Assembly (NCBI GenBank): GCA_900757655.1
Contig: CAAEOT010000021.1
Location: forward strand, 1 to 64,000
Length of the DNA: 64,000 nucleotides
Reading direction: 5' to 3'
Source of the DNA: an uncultured Oscillospiraceae bacterium
Lineage (GTDB): Bacteria; Bacillota; Clostridia; Oscillospirales; Oscillospiraceae
A program made the translations under genes and the position numbers. The stretch's first letter is position 1; each line of letters starts with the position of its first letter. Positions 59,314-64,000 of the stretch are shown here, piece by piece. The notes beneath the pieces were generated by a model. The model ran no database searches. It saw nothing but the letters and a program-made list of their open reading frames with translations, and had not been told where the DNA came from.

Positions 59314-60099
59314 TCAGAGGTTTGCGCCGTAATCGGCAACGAGCGCCTGACCGTTGAGCGGCGCAGAATCGTCGCTGCACAAAAACAGCAGGATCTTGGC
59401 GATGTCGAGATCCGTGCACGTGCCCACGTCGAGCGTCGAGTGCTTTGCGGTGGAGGCCTGCATGGCCTTGGCGGCCTTCGTGTACTTGCCTCTGGCCTTC
59501 ATGGCGCGCGTGGTCATGGGGGTCATGACCGTGCCGGGGCACACGCAGTTGGCGCGGATCTTCTGCTCGCCGTTGGCAAAGCGAAGCGCGATGTGCTTGG
59601 TCAGTGCGACCTCGGCGCCCTTCGAGACCGTGTAGGCAGCGCTGCCGTTGCCGTTCACGCCGCCGACGGAGGCGACGGTCGCGATCGTGCCGTAGCCCTG
59701 CGCGATGAACTGCTTGACAGCCGCGCGGGTGACGTACATCGTACCCTTGACGTTCACGGTCAGGGTCGTGTCCAGATCGCTGGTGAGAAAATCGTCGATC
59801 GGCCGCATGGCCACATCGAGCACACCGGCGATATTGGCCAGCGCGTCGATCTTTCCGTACTTTTCCACACCGGCCGCGAACGCCGCCTTCACGGCATCGT
59901 TGTCGGTGATATTGACGACGGCCGTCATGACCTCGCCGCCCGCAGCCTGAATGTCGGCCGCGACCTTGCTGAGGTTTTCCTCATGCATATCCGCCATGAT
60001 GACGCTCGCGCCCTCCTGTGCGAAGAGCTCGGCAGTCTTGGCGCCGATGCCGGAACCGGCACCGGTGACGAAACAGACTTTTCCATCAAGTCTACCCAT
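59314..60099 (-). CDS. SDR oxidoreductase, NAD-type, in the bai-like cluster
   Basis: This is a second short-chain dehydrogenase, 261 aa, not closely similar to its neighbour. The glycine loop is TGAGSGIG (12-19). Asp37 at the end of beta-2 indicates NAD(H). The catalytic Ser144, Tyr156 and Lys160 are in TVASVGG and AAYTVSK, and the NNAG position is ANIAG. AAAGGAG lies 6 bases before the ATG. Within a bile-acid setting a 3- or 12-hydroxysteroid dehydrogenase role, as for BaiA, is plausible, but the sequence does not prove the substrate. Confidence 0.85.
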   Translation of the reverse strand: MGRLDGKVCFVTGAGSGIGAKTAELFAQEGASVIMADMHEENLSKVAADIQAAGGEVMTAVVNITDNDAVKAAFAAGVEKYGKIDALANIAGVLDVAMRPIDDFLTSDLDTTLTVNVKGTMYVTRAAVKQFIAQGYGTIATVASVGGVNGNGSAAYTVSKGAEVALTKHIALRFANGEQKIRANCVCPGTVMTPMTTRAMKARGKYTKAAKAMQASTAKHSTLDVGTCTDLDIAKILLFLCSDDSAPLNGQALVADYGANL

Positions 60100-60171
60100 T
60101 TGTTTCTCCTTTGCTGATATAGAATGCGGTGGACGGGCCGGGCGAACCGCAGCCCATCCGGTGTGCGGGGA

Positions 60172-61539
60172 TCACTCGTCCTTGAGCGGCCACTCCATGC
60201 CGATGCGCTCGCACTGGCGCTCGGTATCCCAGAAGAAGCCCCAATCGGGCAGATGACGGATGCGGGCGGTATCTGCCGGCGTCCACGTCACGATCTCGCC
60301 CTTCTTGTAGAGCGCGTCGATCTCCTCATCGGTGTAGCCGAAGTCCTTGAGGACTTCGCGGTTGTGCTCGCCGAAGCACGGCGCGGACGCCACAATCTTG
60401 GAGGGATTGTTCTTGAAGCGGTTCGTGATGCCGATACCCTTCATCTCGCCGAAGATCTGGTCTTCCCACTCGACGAGGTTCTCGCGTTCGGCGTACTGCG
60501 GATCGTTTTCAATGTCGCCGGGTTCATACGCGCGCTGGTTGGGGATGCCGGCGTTACTGAAAATCTCCTCGAGCTCGGCGCAGGTGTGCTGCGCACAGAA
60601 GTCCGTGAGCGCCTGATCCGCCTTCTGACCCATGGGGGTGTTGAGCGGGAAGCCGGGGATGCCCTTCGGCAGGCCCGGCGTGACGCCCGGCGTGCCGACG
60701 CCGATGATGGGATAGCCCTTCTCGACCGGTCCTGGACCGTTGATGGCGACAAACAGCTGCTTGTTGTCCTTCGTGGTGTAGAACGAGAAGCAGGCCGCGA
60801 GGTCAGAGTGGTTGCCGGTACGGTAAGGCACAGGCTCGCCGTCTTTCGGGTAGCCCTTGTTGTACCAGAGCACCGGGTAGTTATCGAGCAGGCGGAACAT
60901 GGTGTCGTACTGCGCAACGTCGCAGGACTCACCCTTACCGGTCTTGAGCGCGTGGATGTAGGCCGACAGCGCGGTCATGCAGGCGTTGTAGGCCGTGACA
61001 TAGTCCGACAGGTACGGGTTGACCTTCAAAGGCGTCGACGTCGGGGAGACGCCGTTCATGTACATATAGCCGCCCATGGCCTGACCGGAAACGTCGTAGG
61101 AAGCCTTGGACTTGTACGGGCCCGTCTGGCCGTAGCCGGAGACGTGCACGATGCACAGCTTGCTGTTGACGCCCCAGCACACCTCGTCGGTGAGTCCCAT
61201 CTTGGCATAGGTGCCGGCCTTGCTGGACTCGATCCAGATGTCGGCCCACTCGAGGCACTTCTTGAAAATCTTTTTGCCGGCCGGCGTGCGCGGGTTGCAG
61301 GTGATGGAGAACTCATTGCGGTGGTTCTGCGACCAGCTCGTGGTGCCGCGCGTACCGCAGGAGATCTTGGGGGCCTCGGACTGGAGCACCTTCGCGCCCA
61401 TCTCGGCCATCAGGCAGCCGGCGAAGGGCCCGGCAATGGCGGTGCCGGACACAAAGACCTTGACGCCGTTCAGAACGCCGAAATCGGGATATTCATCAAA
61501 CTTCTGTGTGAGGTTGCAGTCAATTTTTTTGAAACTCAT
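60172..61539 (-). CDS. Class III CoA-transferase, BaiF/CaiB-like (copy A)
   Basis: The enzyme probably moves CoA between acyl groups in the cytoplasm. The ATG at 61539 has GGAGG 10 bases upstream. The 455-aa protein has AIAGPFAGCLMAEMGAKVL near 35, IVHVSGYGQTGP near 130, VNPYLSDY, and the expected catalytic Asp212 in CDVAQYDTM. The C-terminal part NPSKIVASAPCFGEHNREVLKDFGYT resembles BaiF of Clostridium scindens as I recall it. It lies directly after copy B and before two SDR genes. Carnitine- or aryl-acid-type CoA transfer is the main alternative. Confidence 0.88.
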   Translation of the reverse strand: MSFKKIDCNLTQKFDEYPDFGVLNGVKVFVSGTAIAGPFAGCLMAEMGAKVLQSEAPKISCGTRGTTSWSQNHRNEFSITCNPRTPAGKKIFKKCLEWADIWIESSKAGTYAKMGLTDEVCWGVNSKLCIVHVSGYGQTGPYKSKASYDVSGQAMGGYMYMNGVSPTSTPLKVNPYLSDYVTAYNACMTALSAYIHALKTGKGESCDVAQYDTMFRLLDNYPVLWYNKGYPKDGEPVPYRTGNHSDLAACFSFYTTKDNKQLFVAINGPGPVEKGYPIIGVGTPGVTPGLPKGIPGFPLNTPMGQKADQALTDFCAQHTCAELEEIFSNAGIPNQRAYEPGDIENDPQYAERENLVEWEDQIFGEMKGIGITNRFKNNPSKIVASAPCFGEHNREVLKDFGYTDEEIDALYKKGEIVTWTPADTARIRHLPDWGFFWDTERQCERIGMEWPLKDE

Positions 61540-61595
61540 GTATGCTGTGCCTCCTTTTTGTTGCGTTTTTCTACAGATTTCTCCGGATTCAAGAT

Positions 61596-61633
61596 AAGCT
61601 GCCAACATGGGTATAAACCCATGTTGACAGCTT
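61596..61633 (-). repeat. Inverted repeat between the two CoA-transferase genes
   Basis: AAGCTG(T)CAACATGGGT pairs with ACCCATGTTG(G)CAGCTT around a TTATA-like loop. No T run follows, so it is more likely an mRNA-stabilising or processing hairpin than a terminator. It lies in the gap after copy B. Confidence 0.65.
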
Positions 61634-61654
61634 ACCGTCTATTTGCGCTAAGAT

Positions 61655-63013
61655 TTACTTTTTCGGAGGATACTCCAGGCCGATGCGCTTGGCCTGACGC
61701 TCCGGATCCCAGAAGAAGTGCCACTCAACGAAGTTCTTGATACGGGCGGTGTCAGCCGGCGTCCAAGTCGCGAGCTCACCCTTCTTGTAGAGCGCGTCGA
61801 TCTCCTCGTCGGTGTAGCCAAAGTCCTTGAGCACCTCGCGGTTGTGCTCGCCGAAGCACGGCGCGGAAGCTACGATCTGGGACGGGTTCTTCTTGAAGAT
61901 GTTCGTGACGCCGATGCCCTTCATCTTGCCGAAGCACTGGTCATCCCACTCGACGATGTTCTCGCGAGCCTCGTACTGCGGATCCTTCTCGATGTCGGCC
62001 GGGCCGTAAGCGCGCTGGCACGGGATACCGGCCTTGTTGAAGATCTCCTCGATCTCGTCGCAGGTGTGCTCGGCGCAGAACTTCGCGCACAGCTCGTCCG
62101 CCTTCTTGCCGCGGGGGTCAAACAGCGGGAAGCCGGTGCAGTTCTTCGGGATACCCTCGGTGACGCCGGGCTTGCCCATGCCGATGATCGGATAGCCGCG
62201 GGTGACAGGGCCCTGGCCGACGATGGCGACGAACATGGCGTTGCCTTCCTTCGTGTCGTAGAAGGAGAAGCAGGCAGCCTGGTCGCTCTTGTTGCCGGTG
62301 CGGAAGGGCACGGGCTCGCCCTGCTTCGGGTAGCCCTTGTTGAACCAGTTGGCCGGGTAGTTGTCGAGCAGGCGGAACATGGTGTCGTACTGGGCAACGT
62401 CGCAGGAATCGCCTTCGCCGCTGTTCTTCGCGTTGATGTAGCCGGCGAGGGCCACCATGCAGGCGTTGTAAGCGGTGATGTAGTCGGACAGGTACGGGTT
62501 GACCTTCAGCGGGCCGGACGTCGGGGAGACGCCGTTCATATACATGTAGCCGCCCATGGCCTGACCGGAAACGTCGTAGGAGGGCTTGTTCTTGGACGGG
62601 CCGAACTGGCCGTAGCCGGACACGTGCACGATGGCGAGCTTCTTGTTGTGCTTCCAGCAGACCTCATCGGTCAGGCCGCGCTTGGCGTAGGAGCCAGGAC
62701 GGCCGGCCTCGATCCAGATGTCGGCCCACTCGATGCACTTGAGGAAGATCTTCTTGCCGGCGGGGCTGGCGGAGTTGATGGTGATGGAGTACTCGTTGCG
62801 GTGGTTCTGGCTCCACGCGAGCGTGCCGCGGGTCTGGCAGGCGATGGTCGGAGCCTCAGCCTGCAGGACCTTCGCGCCCATCTCGGCCATGAGGCAGCCG
62901 GCGAAGGGGCCGGCAATGTTCGTGCCGGTGACGAAGACCTTAACGCCCTTGAGGACGCCGAAAGACGGATACTCGTCGAATTTCTGAGTCAGTTTGTTGT
63001 CGATTTCTTTCAT
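61655..63013 (-). CDS. Class III CoA-transferase, BaiF/CaiB-like (copy B)
   Basis: This 452-aa paralog of copy A shares most segments, including NIAGPFAGCLMAEMGAKVL, HVSGYGQFGP, PLKVNPYLSDY and the expected catalytic Asp210 in CDVAQYDTM. The ATG at 63013 is chosen because it gives the shared MKEID/KKID-type start; its AAAGGA site is poorly spaced. The tandem pair arose by duplication, and the differences are spread over the whole length, so both copies look functional. Two different acyl donors or acceptors are likely. Confidence 0.88.
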   Translation of the reverse strand: MKEIDNKLTQKFDEYPSFGVLKGVKVFVTGTNIAGPFAGCLMAEMGAKVLQAEAPTIACQTRGTLAWSQNHRNEYSITINSASPAGKKIFLKCIEWADIWIEAGRPGSYAKRGLTDEVCWKHNKKLAIVHVSGYGQFGPSKNKPSYDVSGQAMGGYMYMNGVSPTSGPLKVNPYLSDYITAYNACMVALAGYINAKNSGEGDSCDVAQYDTMFRLLDNYPANWFNKGYPKQGEPVPFRTGNKSDQAACFSFYDTKEGNAMFVAIVGQGPVTRGYPIIGMGKPGVTEGIPKNCTGFPLFDPRGKKADELCAKFCAEHTCDEIEEIFNKAGIPCQRAYGPADIEKDPQYEARENIVEWDDQCFGKMKGIGVTNIFKKNPSQIVASAPCFGEHNREVLKDFGYTDEEIDALYKKGELATWTPADTARIKNFVEWHFFWDPERQAKRIGLEYPPKK

Positions 63014-63073
63014 GTTAGATGACAATCCTTTCTGTGCGTATCGCACTGAATGAGGTCGATTGGTCGGAAGAAA

Positions 63074-64000
63074 TTACTCTTTGGCGGCTTCGGCTTTCTT
63101 GTGCACGCTCGGGATCAGGAAGCAGACCACGATGCCGACGACGACACAGATGAGCTGCACGAGCGCCACGGAGTGCAGCGCGCTGGCGGCAGCTGCGGGC
63201 ACTGCCATGCCGGTGGCGGCCTTTTTGGTCATGCCCGTGACGAACATGGGCACGAAGATGGCAACACCGAACGGAGCAGTCATATCACGGAACACGTTGT
63301 ACGTGCCGGAAGCGGAGGAGGACTCAGCCGGAGCAACACCGGACAGGGCGACCTTCATGAAGATGGTGCCGTTGCCGCCGATGCCGAGACCGACAAAGAA
63401 CAGTGCGCCGCCCATCATGAGGATGCCGGCATTCTCGCCGATGAAGAGCATGATCAGAGAGCCGATGGCGACAAACACGAGCGCGATGGCAGCCACGACC
63501 TTCGGCTCCTTCTTGTCGGCCATGGGGCCGAGGACGACGGTGCCGATGGCCATGCCGAGGTACTCAATGCTCATGGCAACCGCAGCGACGGTGGCCTTGT
63601 CGATGGCATAACCGAAGCGGATGATCTCGGTCAGGCAGGCGGTCATAAGGCCCTGGGTCAGGAGCATGACCAGCACGGGGAGCACGAAGTTCTTACGAGC
63701 CATGAACTTGCCGTTGAGGATCGGGTTGGAGGCCTTCTTCTCAACCAGGAAGAGGACGATGAGGCCGACGACGGCCACGCCGATGGACGCAAGCGTCGCG
63801 GCGCTGGCCCAGCCGTTCTGCTGGCCGAAGGTGGGCACGCAGACGAGCGCACCGAACATGAGCAGGACGAACACGGCGCCTGCCCAGTCAAAGCCCTGCA
63901 TGGTGCCTTTGGGGATGTTCGGGTTATCCTTGACCTTTGCAAAGCAGATCAGGAACGTGATCACGCACAGCGCGACGCAGACCCACATGACGATGCGCCA
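63074..64000 (-). CDS. MFS transporter, BaiG-like (5' end beyond the window)
   Basis: This is the C-terminal 300-odd residues of a 14-helix-type major facilitator (DHA2/EmrB branch). The frame stays open to the right edge (W-R-I-V-M-W-V-C-V), so the start is outside; an internal ATG at 63988 is not the start. Segments such as PILNGKFMARKNFVLPVL, LTQGLMTACLT, GPMADKKEPKVV and GNGTIFMKVALSG match my memory of the bile-acid importer BaiG of Clostridium scindens. It is upstream of two BaiF-like genes, which supports uptake of bile acids or a related steroid acid. Nothing in the sequence proves the substrate. Confidence 0.85.
   Translation of the reverse strand, partial: WRIVMWVCVALCVITFLICFAKVKDNPNIPKGTMQGFDWAGAVFVLLMFGALVCVPTFGQQNGWASAATLASIGVAVVGLIVLFLVEKKASNPILNGKFMARKNFVLPVLVMLLTQGLMTACLTEIIRFGYAIDKATVAAVAMSIEYLGMAIGTVVLGPMADKKEPKVVAAIALVFVAIGSLIMLFIGENAGILMMGGALFFVGLGIGGNGTIFMKVALSGVAPAESSSASGTYNVFRDMTAPFGVAIFVPMFVTGMTKKAATGMAVPAAAASALHSVALVQLICVVVGIVVCFLIPSVHKKAEAAKE

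Overview
The window comes from a GC-rich member of the Firmicutes, most likely a gut Clostridia of the Oscillospiraceae type. This is inferred from the Gram-positive replicative polymerase PolC, strong AAGGAGG ribosome-binding sites, a CIRCE/HrcA operator, Firmicutes-style FtsEX and S-layer-homology (SLH) surface proteins. Nearly all genes lie on the minus strand. No mobile element, CRISPR array or rRNA was seen.

Layout. Positions 1-7.3 kb hold a cell-envelope and translation run (ftsE, ftsX, an M23 endopeptidase, a CtpA protease, greA, lysS) below a CdaR/PucR-type regulator. Positions 7.5-11.4 kb hold a pseudouridine synthase, a small membrane-anchored DUF4830-like protein and an 860-aa SLH protein built on nine copies of a 22-residue repeat. 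Positions 11.6-23.8 kb hold the information-processing block rpoB, rpoC, rpsL, rpsG, fusA, tuf, with its own promoters at rpoB and rpsL. Positions 24-29.1 kb hold a Gpi18-like membrane glycosyltransferase, tRNA-Leu(GAG), and a purine salvage operon (adenine deaminase plus NCS2 permease) under a guanine-type purine riboswitch with a terminator. Positions 29.3-38.4 kb form a corrinoid region: a methyltransferase fused to its own B12 domain, a cysteine-rich DUF2284 protein, a RACo-type corrinoid activator, a stand-alone homocysteine methyltransferase, a candidate small RNA, and a CbiMQO cobalt uptake system. Together these look like a cobalt-fed, methyl-transferring (possibly demethylating) system.

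Positions 38.5-47.7 kb contain an EamA exporter, a CIRCE-controlled small heat-shock protein, RlmA, an amino-acid ABC transporter with four GAATATTC palindromes upstream of its promoter, a GIY-YIG protein, a cytidylate-kinase-like protein and a 960-aa SLH protein with nine Cys-pair repeats. Positions 47.8-58.1 kb form the classical pyrH, frr, uppS, cdsA, dxr, rseP, ispG, polC operon.

Positions 58.5-64 kb are the most notable region. In transcription order there is a BaiG-like transporter (cut by the window edge), two tandem BaiF/CaiB-like CoA-transferases, an SDR, and an SDR resembling 7alpha-hydroxysteroid dehydrogenase. The combination points to bile-acid or other steroid-acid metabolism, but the diagnostic baiB/CD/E/H genes are not inside the window. 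All homology calls are from recognised motifs and remembered family sequences; no search was run.
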